A stretch of 64,000 nt of DNA from Apteryx mantelli (Eukaryota; Chordata; Aves; Apterygiformes; Apterygidae). The translations under genes were made by a program, and so were the position numbers. Every line of letters starts with the position of its first letter. The first letter of the stretch is position 1. Shown one piece after another: positions 1 to 13,300 of this stretch. The notes beneath the pieces were generated by a model. The model was not told where the DNA came from and ran no database searches. It worked only from the letters and a program-made list of their open reading frames with translations. The stretch spans positions 113,485,169 to 113,549,168 of the forward strand of contig NC_089980.1 in NCBI RefSeq assembly GCF_036417845.1. Reading direction: 5' to 3'.

Positions 1-3000
1 TTCACTTCTCTTTAGGTTATAGTAACCCTAGTTATGTACCCAGTCTTGGGCCAGAAGGGGAAAATCTTGTTCTGTAGGTAAAAGTGGTAAAGAGGGAATT
101 AAAATAGCACATTCATGCTCCCATTCAGTAAAGCAAGCATATGGGCCTTGGTGCAGTGACAGTTATATAAGCACACGTGTTCCTGTAAAGAGATTAACTG
201 TATGGTGCAGAATATATAAAGTTACTTAAAACACTAGAAAATCCATAACAAGGAATAGAATCTCTGTTTCAGCAGAGGGATTTGTGAACTGTGCTAACTC
301 TGTTCATGTCACCACACACAGAAATATGTATCTATTCTTTGAAAAGTCCAAGGTTTTGAATAAGGCTACAGTTGATGAGGGATTTATCCTATTCAAAGTA
401 TTAAATTCTGAAAACATATAGAGTTCAGGATCAGACTTCCAAATCATGAAAAATACTTGAATCAATGCTTGATATACCAAGGCAATACAAATGCTTTTTC
501 AATTCAGTGTTTATTTGTGACATGTCTTCTGGCATGATATTATTACCTGGCAGTCTTCAAAAGCCATTTTGGCACTTGTACCTGCCCAGGAGGACCAACG
601 TAATGCACTTTTAGAGTAGACCTCAGGAGAGGATATGCACCAAAGTAAAGTACCCACTTAAATCCCACCTCATCCATCAAAACAGGTTCTAAATGAGTGC
701 AAAGTGAGACAGATTTTTTGTGGCTTCTGTGTGCAAGGGTTATTTTCATTCTGTAACTGTTTATAACGCTGAGTCTTCTGTCTGGTGTGGACTCCATGTA
801 ATCTTATTTTTATCTTATGTACATCAACAGAGAAAATGATTCTTTGCTTTAGAGATCTTAGTTTAAAATGCTGGACCAGTTCTCGCTTATCTCACTCCTG
901 TCCAGAACAGCAAGTCAGGCAAAGGACTCATCCATCATAATTCTGAAGCCAGACTCTTGTTTGATATCAAACCATTAAAGTTGCAGAAAAAAATGTGAAC
1001 TAAGGACCTCAACCTTTCCCCTCCATAAAGTCAGAATACCCTTCTCCAAGCACCTGTCCCTGCTGCCCTCGTAGGGCTGGCAGAGCATGGAAGAAGTGAG
1101 GAAAAGCTCTGACAGATTTTTGACTGCCATGGCGTTTGGCAGAAGCTGGAATAAATCACAAGGAGAAATTAGGTTATTTTAGGAAAAGAAGAGCAGAAAA
1201 CAGAAAGGCACTTCTATCTTCAGCTAAACTAAGTGTAAATTCGGTATATCCTTTCAGTATATATTACTGAATATTCAGTATATTCCCCCTTTTCTCAGCA
1301 TTACAGACAAAGCCAGGATTATTATTTTTTAAATGTTGGGAGGGATTGTTTTCCATAAGCTTGTAGCACATATCAGTGGGCACCAAAGGAAAAGAATCCT
1401 TGTAAACATGGCTATATGCTCAGGTGAGTCTCCAAACACACTTTTCTGTGTTTTCCTGAGGCGTGTATTTTTTTCTTTGTTTGTCTGTAGTGACTTCTGT
1501 TCTCTTCCTTACTCTCTCTGCACAAAAGCACTATCCCTCTTATGCTCTGTGTTTTGACCTCTCAGACCACACTCCCCACCCCAAATGCATTGTTTCTGCA
1601 TTGAGAGAGAGGAACATAACTACTGGAAAAAAGCAGTTAAGTCCCTTCACAGAACTAGACTGTAGCCTCAGTCCCAGATGTGGGTGCATATTTCTGAGTA
1701 TGAAAGAAAAGCAGATGAAAGGCTGGAAAGGTTTTTCTGGTTGTTGTGCTGTAAAGGCAGAAAGCTCAAAGAAGATAAGAGAGAAGCGGCCAAGGGAGTA
1801 CCAGCTGCAGCCTGAGCCAGTCTTGGGAATGCGGTCCTGAGAAAGGCAGCTTTTGGGGCTGAGAACTGCTCCAGGACAGGCTTAGAGCTGTAAACTAAGA
1901 GACTGATTTTTCTCTGTGTTTGGAGAAAAAGGATTTTGTATTTTCCTGCTGCTGATGTAAATAAACAGGATTATATCAAAGAAACTCCCTACTCCATTAT
2001 CAGTATCTCCTCATGCGAGCAACTTGCCAGCCACAAACTTTGGCTAACTGCTTAGGTCAAAAAGAGGTAACAGTATATATTTATACAGAGTGAATAATAC
2101 ATGAATGCATTGCTCTCCAAGTGTGATATTGTGTTCTTTATAATGTCATTCATTGATCTATATGGCACAAACAGTGGGAGCAGGTCAATACAGTTAAAGA
2201 TAATTAAGAATTGATTAGTACCTGAGAAGTCAAATGAAAAGTCACATTTTCCCCAATGGTTGGAGTTGTTAAATTAATTGATAAAAGCAATAATCTTTGT
2301 CTGAGATCAAAATCTGGTTGCTCCTCACTATTACTAAGATACTTTGTATAATTTAATGTTGGCATGTTTTCATGATGTTGCACATGCCCTGGGTACCTTA
2401 GCCTTTGTAATGCTAAGGGACGCCTTCTACTTCCAATTCTGTGCCTGCCTTTCACTTGCAGCTCTGCAAACTTTGCACCCAAGCTGCTGGTCAGCTGGGG
2501 GAGGACACTTGCCTGGGGACTCCCATCACTCCTTTTCCCTGTTGGCCACCAGGGAGAGTTTTCCCTTTTGCTTTCTCTCTCCCTCTCTCTCTCCTTTTAT
2601 TTTTGTTTTTCCCCAGAAGTAACTTTTACTGTTAATGTATGCTGTTTGCTATTTTTGCTCGCTAATCTTTGTGCATGTGAACCTGTCAGAAAAACCAAAA
2701 CATTAATTTTGGAAAAAGAGACAAACAGTCTTTCATTTATCCATTATAAAGCATTTAATTAAAGGGGAATTTTCATGAGAAACATAAAGTACATCAATAA
2801 GCTTCTGCAATGCCATAAAGTCTTTTAATCTATTCCAACACATGCTCAAGGCACATACACTCTTTTGTGAAGTATTAATAGTTTATATAAATTTTTTGCT
2901 GAACATGAGTCCTGAAGACCTCTAACCATTGAGAAGTGCTTTCCACAACTAGTTCCAGCTTCTTGGAGTGACTTTGCAAACTAACTGTTGATGTTGTTTG

Positions 3001-4827
3001 CTTCCAAACATTATCTATCCTGTGTTGATGGCTGACCTAAGGATTTTGGGAGATTAGGAAGGCAATCCTTTGTGTTAAATTCGCCTGTCCTCCTTTCTTC
3101 TAACTTCATACTTAGGGGTGGATCCCATTGCTTGTCTATGAGGGGAACCTCTAAGGACCTCACTGAATACTCTTGCAGCAGAATCATGGCTGCGTGGTTG
3201 ATTATTTTTAAAAATAATCTTATTTTTTTCTTAAAAGTGTTAGAGTGACTTTTCTAAGAAGATTTCTCATTTTGTGCATGATGGGAGTATAATCAGTGGT
3301 GGAGTCCTTGTTTCCTCTCCTCCTACCAAAAAAAAAAAAAAAAAGGAAAGAAAAGAAAAGAGAGAGAAAGGAGGAAGGTAAGACAAGGCAAGAGATTTGC
3401 ATTTCTGGACAGTATCTCTGCAGTGCTGGTTCCATCTTTGCTGTATCTGACCCTTGCTTCTGGCACATCCCTATGCGTCTGGACAGAGGTCAGTGGTTTA
3501 GTTTTTAGGAAGCAATCTTGCTTTAGCTTAGGCTCCTTGGCTAGTTGCGGACACTTCTTTGCACTGCTCTGAATCAGTATGGCTTGGCTGGACTTATGCT
3601 TATCTCCTGATAAGCATTTGGCTCCACATTGCAAGACATGAAAAAAATGAATATTTCTTTTATCTCTCTCATTTTGAAGGATATGAAACTGGTTTGCAAA
3701 CACACATTTGAAATGAAATGTATTTCAACTTTTTTGTCCTAAAATTTCTTAACATTACCAGTGTTTCTACTGTTTTGTTTAAGTACTACTACAATAAGTA
3801 ATTAATAACCTTATAGTCCTTGTGCAAATAAATCTACTTTTTCTGAATTGTAAGTTGATTTTGTATTGAAAAGTAGTCTTTGTGAGTAGTATTTTATTTA
3901 AATTCAACGATTTTTATTCCTGAAGTGGAAGGTATAGTTGCATTCTGTCACATGTTTTCTAAATAAATTATATATGAGTTTGAATCCCATATGTGGCATA
4001 AATCACATACGCTATGTAATTTTTTGCATCATATTACAAATATTACTGTGGATAGTAATTCTATACTTCATCTGCACTTCAAATCTCACCACTGGCTTTA
4101 TTTTAATGCCTAAACACATGCTTTCTTATGCCTGGCATATACCAGAGATGATGATGTGGTAGGAATATTTAGATTCATATAATACATATTTGTGCCACTG
4201 CATTTTGCCTGTAAAGTTCTGCTGGGATTTCTTTCAACATTCTAAGCTACTGATTAGTTTCAGGTTGCGCTTTCTCTCTTGAAATGGAGGCAAAAAAACA
4301 TCTTGCTAGAGAAATATTTCATTCTTTCTGCTCCCACCACAAATGCTGAATTTCTTTCAATATGGCCTGAAGCCCAGGACAAGCAATATTCTGTAATGTA
4401 CCAGTGACAGGATTAAGATTCAGTAGTTTGTGATCCATCAGTGTAGAAATGGGAGCTGTATACCATTGGCAGGGCAGTTCACTGGAAAGGAAATGGAATG
4501 TGTACCGTACTTTCTATCAATCATGTCACTCCTGAAATATCAGACCTTGCACTTGTGATATTATGGGTGAAAAAGCAATTTATATGTAATTATTGCATTT
4601 CTAAAATGTATTAGTGATCATTTCACTCTCCTTTAGATGTTTGCACAGTTGTACTCCTGATATTAGAGGATTTATTTTGCTGCAGGAGAAAGATGAAAGT
4701 GATACTAATAATATTTCTTAAACACAAAAAATATTTACAAAGTCTTCTTTGGTAAAGTCTGAGAAATATATAGAATGCTTCATGGATGATGGAGAGAATA
4801 GCTTGTCATTTGTTTGGTATTTATCAA
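1..4827. other. Unassigned AT-rich DNA, no gene seen
   Basis: No exon with paired splice sites and a compatible open frame was found. It holds a pyrimidine-rich tract around 2570-2605 and an A17 tract at 3328-3344 running into purine-rich DNA to about 3378. Open frames here are short and lack codon or domain character. It may be intronic or intergenic relative to the plus-strand gene starting by 16.5 kb. Confidence 0.6.
3328..3378. repeat. Poly-A followed by GA-rich simple repeat
   Basis: Seventeen consecutive A followed by GGAAAG/AAAAG-type purine repeats. Low-complexity DNA, or a very old retroposon tail. No body of a retroposed gene is visible next to it. Confidence 0.85.
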
Positions 4828-6625
4828 TTTAAGGCCAGAATTACTAGATCGTCTAGTCACTCATAACAGGTCATTGCATTTCACCCTGTTTTTCTAAGGC
4901 ACATCTTTCACAAATGGATCAAATCTTTAATTGAATATTTTTGCCAGTAATAGGAAAACCTAATGGTTACATATTCTCATCACTGAAATTTTGTGCCGTA
5001 TCTTTCATATGAATTTGTGCGGATTCAACTTCAAGCTGCTGATTCCCACTTTGCTTTCTTCTGCTAGATTAAAGGGCTCGTTAGTACCTGGTGTTTTCTC
5101 CCTGAAAATGCACTTATATTCTGTAATCAGATTGTCACTTCATCTTTTGATAAAACTGAATAGAGCTATTTCATCTCTCACTGAAAAGCATTTTCTACAA
5201 CTCTCAAATTATTCTGTGTTCTTTTCTGTACTGTTGAATTTTCAACAACTTTTTCTAGAAATAGACCCCAAATCTGGATGCAGTCTTCTTGTATTACTTT
5301 CACTAGTACTGTATACAGCAGTGTGATTGCAATGCACCAAGAGTTTATATTTAGTTACTAGTCTACTGTGATTCTTAGATGATTTTTAATCACTGCTTTC
5401 CAGGATACAGTCTGTCATGCTTGTTGGTTCTTGGTTTCTACAAATATGATTTTGCATTTTGCTGTACTAAATTATATTCTATTTAAATAGCCCAATTTAG
5501 CAAGTGAGACAGATTGTGCTGTATGACTGCTTTTTCCTCATCATTATTTTTATCTCTGCTAACTGTACAGTCACCTGCAATATTTTTTTAACTAGCTCAC
5601 TGATGAAAATGTTGAATAACATCAGCCCTTGAACCAGTTCCTTTGGGGTTATATGAGAAACACTCCCAGTCAATGGAAGACTTTTCCTTGACCACAGTTC
5701 TTGAAGGTGTTTCAGTAAAGCGGTATCAAAAACTGAATCCTTACAAGATTCCTCTCAGGTTCAAGTCCTCAACCTTCCTACTGTCAGTCTTTTAGCTTGA
5801 TCACAAGAATGGTCCAGCCCCACTTCAGAAACTCTTTTGAATTTCCAGGATGAATCTGTTTGCTTCACAGCTTCATCCATTTTCAAAGGGTATTTTGAGC
5901 TCACTTGCATATGCAAGCTTTGAGTATTAGAAGTTCCCAAATACCAATGGTTTCTGGCATCTTTGCACACTACTTCATGTCTCTTTTCCCCATTAATAGG
6001 GACAAACACAGAAGTAGTCCCTAGACTGATTACAAGAAGGACTCCACTCTATAAAATATAAGAAAAGCACCACCCCTTAACCTGGGTGGCTCTTCTGGGA
6101 GCTAGAATGTATTATACAGAGCAGAGAGGGCACTCACATCCTTTCAGGAGACTCCAAGGTCAATCTAAAATTCAGTGTATACATTCTCCATGTTAGCTTT
6201 TAACCTATTTACCATGCACTTTACTGATATTGTGTGAGGCTCATTTATTAATCATAGTGGAATGTAGTACACATCAAATGCTTTCCAAGTCTGTATATTA
6301 CATCTATATAATTCCATTTATCAGTCTTATGAAAGAAGGAAATCAACCTTATTTGATGAGATCTGTCCCCCATAAAATCACAATTACTGACATTAATTAT
6401 AGTCCTATTTCAAGTTTTTGGAGAAACTTCTTATCAACATTTCTGACTTTCTGCACAATTTTGATTGGATTTGATGCCAACCTAATAACTCATATGTCCA
6501 TAACATTTATTTCTTTAGAGATAATACCTGAGATGATCACATTTCTATTCTTCCGAAATTTCCCTACTATCCTAGTACTTGTTATATTGAACATAAATCA
6601 TACTGGGTTTGCCAGCTAACCAGTT
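4828..6625 (-). mobile_element. Ancient CR1 LINE fragment, interrupted
   Basis: Read on the minus strand, this matches the 3' half of the old CR1 lineage shared by reptiles and birds. The left edge (TTTAAGGCCAGAA ... TAGATCGTCTAGTC, from about 4828) is the CR1 3' end in reverse complement. The blocks at about 5040-5300, 5390-5460 and 5600-5700 are the reverse complement of the reverse transcriptase C-terminal region, including the GAAAATGTTGAATAACAT stretch. CR1 similarity stops near 5710 and resumes near 6185 with upstream RT sequence through about 6625. The 470 bp between are unrelated and probably a later insertion. Many indels and stops; no coding capacity remains. Recognition is by memory of the CR1 consensus, so edges are approximate. 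Confidence 0.8.
5712..6184. other. Non-CR1 segment interrupting the ancient CR1
   Basis: About 470 bp that do not align with CR1 although both flanks do, in the correct order. I recognise no terminal repeats, poly-A tail or target-site duplication. It could be an old unclassified insertion or CR1 sequence too decayed to see. Confidence 0.5.
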
Positions 6626-6811
6626 TAAGACTCCAGAATATGAGCCATGCCAATGTGAAACTCTTTATCACTCTTAAATGATTTTTATGTAGTGGAAATT
6701 CAATGCATTTTATCTGATCCTTATTCGAGCATTCAATACAGCACCATGTAGGAAGATATTAGTTAAAATGAAGAATGGTAAAAATGGATAGAAATACAGG
6801 AGCTAAGAAGA

Positions 6812-7335
6812 GAATTAGCTAAAGAGAACATACCAACAAGTTGGTTGAAAGAATTCTGATGGAAAGAGATTGCCTGTAGAGCAAGCATTCCTCAAGGATT
6901 GGTCTTGGAAGTGATCTCATATAACAGTTTAATTAATGACCTTGGCAGAAATAGTAGGAATGTGGTAATGAAATTTGCTGATGACAAAATTTGGGAAGTA
7001 TTATCAATACAAAAAAGAAATTGGACGACCTCAAGGACTGCAGTAATAGAATAGGATTACATTTAATAATGAAAAGTGCCAGGTCATGCATTTAGGGACT
7101 AATAAGAATTTCTGCCACGTGCTGAGGACTCATCAGTTGGAAATGACAACAAAGGAGAATGATCTGGATCAGTCAGGGTATGACAATAGGAATACTCTGT
7201 GAAAAGGGCAGGTAACCCAAGTATGTATCTGGTAAAGTAGTTCCAGTAGAGAAAGGTGAATATTAGGTCCAGTGTAGAGTGCACAGAGGGTGAGACCCTC
7301 ATCTGGAACACTGTAAATAGTTCTATTTATCTGTG
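6812..7335 (+). mobile_element. Ancient CR1 LINE RT fragment (sense)
   Basis: A plus-strand fragment of the CR1 reverse transcriptase region. Landmarks in order are the decayed VPQG block (ATTCCTCAAGGATTGGTCTTGG, about 6889-6910), TTAATTAATGACCTTGGCA (about 6930), the FADD block (AAATTTGCTGATGACA, about 6970), the GCCAGGTCATGCATTTAGGGAC block (about 7078) and GTGAGACCCTCATCTGGAACACTGT near 7290. Frames are broken and the catalytic DD region has lost bases after GATGACA. It lies close to the opposite-strand fragment ending near 6625 but has its own boundaries, so I treat it as a separate insertion. Confidence 0.85.
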
Positions 7336-10300
7336 TTCAAATTTTCCTGAGCTTTGTAAAATTAGCCTTTCTGAAGACCCAAATATAATATACCAGTTTA
7401 CTTTATCTTGTGTTTGCCTGTCGCTAAGCAACCTCCAGTTCACAGTGTAAGAATTAATGTATTTGTATAAGGTACCTTGCCAAATGATGAGTATTGCTCT
7501 CTCCGGGGCCTATGTATGCTTTTATATGCAGTTGTGCTGCATGAAATCCAGCAGATTATTTATATTTATATAGGTTCCAGTCTATAAAATCTTTATCCTT
7601 GCATGGTCATGACTGACAGTTACTAACCATCTCTCTAGAAGAGTATAGGATGGTATTTAAAGATACTTAGCACTAGCCTGACTTTTTTGTCTTTGGTGAA
7701 GTGCCCCTTTGGCTTAACTGAGAATAGAGTGAGGAGCACTTTTAAAGCTTTTAAAAATCCAGCAGTGCAATAGGCTTTCACATGAAGTTCACTGAAATCA
7801 GTAAATGGACATATATTATAAGCAACTGTTTTGGAGAAGCTTATCAGCATCTAAAATCTTCCGGAACCAATCAAAGCATTCAAGACAATACAAGGCTGTA
7901 GGACTAGCAGAAGGTCCAAGTTGCCTTCCAGGTTATATGGAATATGTATACAAAGAGATCAGATAGAGTTCTGAGAAAGAGCCTGCCTATATTTGTGTTA
8001 TGCATTGCTGAAACCAAGAAGTTTAAACAAAATATTTTTATTTCAGTGAATTGGCATTTTTTGACAAAACTCTTGCTTTGTACTACCAATTTTTCACATG
8101 GAACTTTTGCAGGACTGGGCTTTCAGTTCAAAAGGAGCAAACTAGAGCAGCATCAGGCTTCCTGACATCGTCATATTTCAAAGGAATGTTGCCATGCAGT
8201 TTTGAGGTGTCATTACACATAAATATATATAAATATACCAATAAAGAATGATGACATTCTGATGAATTGTTGCACTACAACATGACCATTTTGCTCTATG
8301 GGATAAAACTCCACAGGTGGCAATCACAACCCTATCACATTCTTCCAGAGGAGGGAAAAACCCCACTCCCACATGCCTTTATGGCTGAGCCAGCAGGTAG
8401 CTTTATCACTTGCTCACAGCTGTATATTGGGGTTTTTAGCCATGGGATTTACTGCATCTTTGGACTGGAGTAAGTTTTTTGTGTGACTGTGCATGGGAGG
8501 ATGGACTGAGGAGCATAACTTCAGAAGGAACAAAATAAAAAAAAGTACTAGTAGGGGTTGTATGGTCAGATTTCTCACAACCATTCAAAGGCTTCACATC
8601 TTCAGCTGAAGTTTTTAATCTTCTACTTTCAAAAATATTGTTTTCAGCCATAGTCCTTCTAATGCTTATCGCTGGTTCCTGGCTATCCAATCCTGACATA
8701 AGCCAAAGAGAAATAAATGTGCCAGAGCCTTTCTGTGCTCCCTAACACATCTTTCCTTATAAATCTATGAAGTGCAGGGAAGTGAAGGACAAATGAAAGC
8801 AATAGTTAATGCAGATTTGTGTAAATGTCACAACAGGTATTTGATACATGATGGTGTTAGTGTCTTACAGCAAAAGGTGCAAGGAAGGTGAGATTTTGGT
8901 GATTATGAATTAAAATATCCTTGCAGTATTAAAAACTACACAGATTATTTTGATTAATGGCTACAAGAGATGTAAATCAGTGATGGAACAGTAACCAAAA
9001 AATGGAAGCAGTACTTTCATGAGAGGTTTAATAAAACCATTCACAAAATTCTTTGATATTGATAGGTCAGTTGAGAAATGTATATTTAAAGTGAAATGCT
9101 GGTTAGTTCAGCTTGTACTCACTGAACAGCTTAATCATAGAGAAAACATAGCTTTGGTTTATCCAAAATGTTAAATTAACCAGTATTGTTCACATAATTC
9201 TTAAAGGCTTGTTCTTCAACTTTGTTACCTGGATAATTTTGCTTAAGTGTGTAGCTATAAGTGATCCAACCATTCTGTTTCTATTTATCCATGTGCAAAG
9301 AGGGAGCCATCAGAGACAGCTTTCTTGGTGAGAAGAGTTTTGCTCTCCTGCGCCTGCCTTCTCCCCCTGCTGAGGACCATGGCACCTAAGGGAGCACAGT
9401 GGGTGTACGCTGGAGGCATTCTCAACCAGCCCTAAAGACTTCATTTTGGAAAAGATGCCATAATACATTCATAAGGCAAAAATTGCCTTTTCAGGTGCCC
9501 CAGAGAAATAACTTGTCAAAATGCCACTGCTACCACAGTTTCAATTGGGTTTCTTACCAGGGAGAAGTGTGACACAAACTCCTGTTTGTTAGTGGAATGA
9601 AGCCAGCCTGGAGGTACAGAGTGCACCTGCGGGCTGTTGCAAAGTTATTTCTGATTCCTTGGGAGCCATCCCAGCTGATGATTGGAATATATCCGTGAGT
9701 TTCATGATCTGCTGCAAAGGAAGAATTTTGGCCAGGTTAACAGAACTGACATTTTAATCCTTCCCTCTTTATCTCCAATTAGGCCCACAAAGCGTGAAGA
9801 AAGAATGCGTTTGTCTTGAATACTGTGTTAGAGCTAATCACACTGTTAGTACTTGATTTCTTTTTCAATTATTCTCCCATCTTGACTGTGGAAACATTTT
9901 GTTCAACATTGCATGGACTATGAATTCTTCCATTTTTATTTTTACTATGAATAGTGATAAAAACACCTTGATCACTGGAATTATGTATGCCATTCATTTT
10001 GTCCATGTGTTTTTTACACGTAGCTATTTAAAGCTATTTATAGCTGTTTATTTGGGGACTGTCTTATATAAAAAACCTGTTATTACATTTCAATGACAGG
10101 TGTTTATAAATAGCTGAAACCAACACAGTCATAGAAATAGAATTATTAAATAAAATACATGAACTAGGTGATTCAGAGGCTTCTGTAGTGGGTTAAAAGC
10201 AATTTATTTTAAAAAGGAATAAATTAAATATAGTCTCTCTTCTTCACTTTATAGTTTAAATAAATACTTGTTTTTAAAACTCCTTTTGTTTGTAATTAAA

Positions 10301-13300
10301 ACAAAGTTGTACTTTTTGGCTGATAGAAAACATTGTCTGCTGAAATTTCTACTATGAGAAAGAAAATGTGTATTGAATGACCATTTTAATACACATGCAT
10401 GTACTACAGAAGATAACATCTGCTCAAGACAATATTTTGAGTAAGAAATTTACTTACATTCTTTAAGCTCTCATAGTGTAAAAAATGAAACATATTAACA
10501 ATCCTCTGCAGGAGTATAGTTTATTAGATAGCTTTGAATGGTGTTTTACTGAACAGGCCCTAAAGTTAATGACAGATGTCTATGAAACTAAACTTGGAAA
10601 TTGTTTATTACAATTTTGCAATTTAACTTGTCTGACCAACAAAAGAAAAATGAGAAACACTGTAGGAAAAGTTTAAGACAATCTTCACTGGTACTTGGTA
10701 TGCTATTCAAATAGCTGCTGGCTAGGAAGGGAAAGGGAAATGTGCCAACACAAGGTGACGAGGGAGACCAGCAGCAAGAAAGAAAGATTTGCTGTTTGCA
10801 GACTTGACTGGTTGATTTGACCAGAAAAATAATTACAGATCTCCTAACCCTTAAGGAGTATTGCAGCATCATGCATCACAAACACTGCTTTTGGAATACA
10901 GTATCTCAGGAGCAATAACATTTGTGTATTGGAACTTGTAAAATTTTAGAGTAATCTTGCATTCTCCTTTTATCTTTGATACTCTTTCTTTACCACATCT
11001 TTTCCAGTAATTGGTGAGTAATTAAATAGACAGATTGTACTGAGTTCAGTAAATGCCCTAAACATAACTCCATTAATATGGCCATTAAAATGTTGTGTAA
11101 TATCACAAGCTCAAGTTTATAGTTTTTCCTGATCACATACAAGAGGGGAACATACAACTATGCACAGTTTACTATGCTAAATGTGTGAAATAATAATGAT
11201 AAACATGCCATAAATTCAGTGTGGATGTACACATCTATATTGTGATTTTTCTGATTCAGGTTATGACAGCTGCAGAGGATTATGGTTTCAAAGTTTTGCC
11301 ATGCTAAATTCTTGAAAGTCACTATTTTATTGGTTGTAAGTTATTTACTGAAATTAGTGTCAATTCCTCTATGTGGCTAAACTGAAAATAAAATTTAAAC
11401 AGAGAAGAAAAAGAAGACATTTGATACATAAGATTGAGCAGTATTTGCCCTCAGAGTAATAAGAATATGAAAGAAAATCAACAAAACTGGATATTAATTT
11501 TTATTGAGTGGTAATCAAAATAACTTTCTTACATGCTTCCTGCTTTCAAAGATAGTTAAACGCAGAATCTTGTTTTCCTGGAGTCATTCAGGCATACAGT
11601 AACCAAAGCTCCAAGGAGATGAAACCTCTTATTTCAGCAGATGTTTTAGCAAATAGCATTCCTGCTGAAATTTCTGGAGGACTTTTCAGTCTAACACAAT
11701 GACTAATTTACCTCATGGGTTTTCACTCTTCTTATTTTAAATTTTTTTGCCATCATGCAAACTGTAGTTTTAGTTATATTTGACAAGTTTAGTGTCTACA
11801 GGCAGTAATAACCTGAGGTTGCTGCCATGCCTTTATTTTTTTAATGGTTTTTTTTGTGTCATCTCACAATTAAAGGTCCACCACAGCTGGATGTTTTTGT
11901 AATGTAACGTTACAAATAAATAATGTTACCTTACTCTGGCATTTTGAACACATCAGAGATTTTCCAGATTTTAATGACCTTTAAAATTGAAAAATTGTTC
12001 AGGTTGCATATAGAACCAAATATACATGAAAGCAATTGTTTTCTTGATATTCTGTCCCAATTTTGAGAAGCAAACTTCTTTCATCTTCATCTTGTTGTAG
12101 AAAGTATCATGAATTACATGAGAGGTGCTTTTATCTAAACCTTTTAGAAGCACTTATATATATAATCAGATCTTTCTTATTATAGCCTGAATAAAGTAAA
12201 GAAGCGTAAAAAATTGCACCTGACTACAAAGCTCATCTATGCTTCGCATTCTGAGCTGACTGCAAAGTTCAGCATACCTATGTGTTATAAAATCAAAATC
12301 AAGTTCTGATGAAGCTGGGGTTATAGGATCAGCAATGCTTTCTTCTCTTTTGATTTAAGTTTGCACAGTTCCAAGCACAACTGTTTTCTGGTCCAAGTGT
12401 GGGATGCCCAAATGCCACCATGATAAATAGAAGAGAAAAAACATAATTTTTCACATTGACATTCTTTTCCAATTCTGTCCTCGAATATTATTTTAGCTTT
12501 ATGCTTTCTGTGAAGAATGCTTTATACTTAGTGTTGCATTTCAAAAAACAAGAAATCTATTATTTCTGAAGAATACACTGTATAACATATATGCAAACTA
12601 GGACTCATGGGAAGTAAGCATTGTGATACATCCCGTTCCTGTTATGTACCACTGTCTTATATAGATTAATGTTATCTAATAAATTACTTTAAAAAACCTC
12701 CATAGTTATTTAATCAATATATTCTTCAGTGCAGGTTTAGACGTGATTATTGTTCAATAACAGTTCTGCATACCATTCCAATATACCTTTTCTGCCACTT
12801 TGCTCCAATTTATACACAATTTTCATTTATGCAGGTGTGCCACTGTTTTCAGGGAAGAATACTTAGCGTGAATCTCAGTAAGTGGACTTATACAGAGAGT
12901 TCATGAAATTTTAAACACTGTAAACAACAATGCATTAAATGAGCTCTTCATGTTGCAAGTCATTCTGTATAAATGTGCTAATAACCCTTGTGGTTCAGAT
13001 ACATTTGGTGTAGCTCTGTATTAACAAAAGATTATTTTAAAGCAATCTCCACCCTCTTGCTTATTTTTTCTGTCTTGCTATCTTAATCAGTTTTTTCACA
13101 TATTATACAGGTTTGCCTGGCTTCAGTCAAATGATTACTTTAAAAGACTCTTAGATGCTTTAAGGATTATTTGAATTACCGATTTACTGGATGGCATTCT
13201 TCTTTCTGGGTGGATACTGATGTACAGCTTCAGTATGGCGTTATAAAATACAATTCTCCTAAGAATGCCTGTCTTCTTGAAGTTCCTCAAAAAATTGAGC

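Noticed and set aside
1463-1840. 125-codon plus-strand open frame
   Set aside because: No recognisable motif, Phe/Ser-rich start from a T-rich tract, no promoter or splice context.
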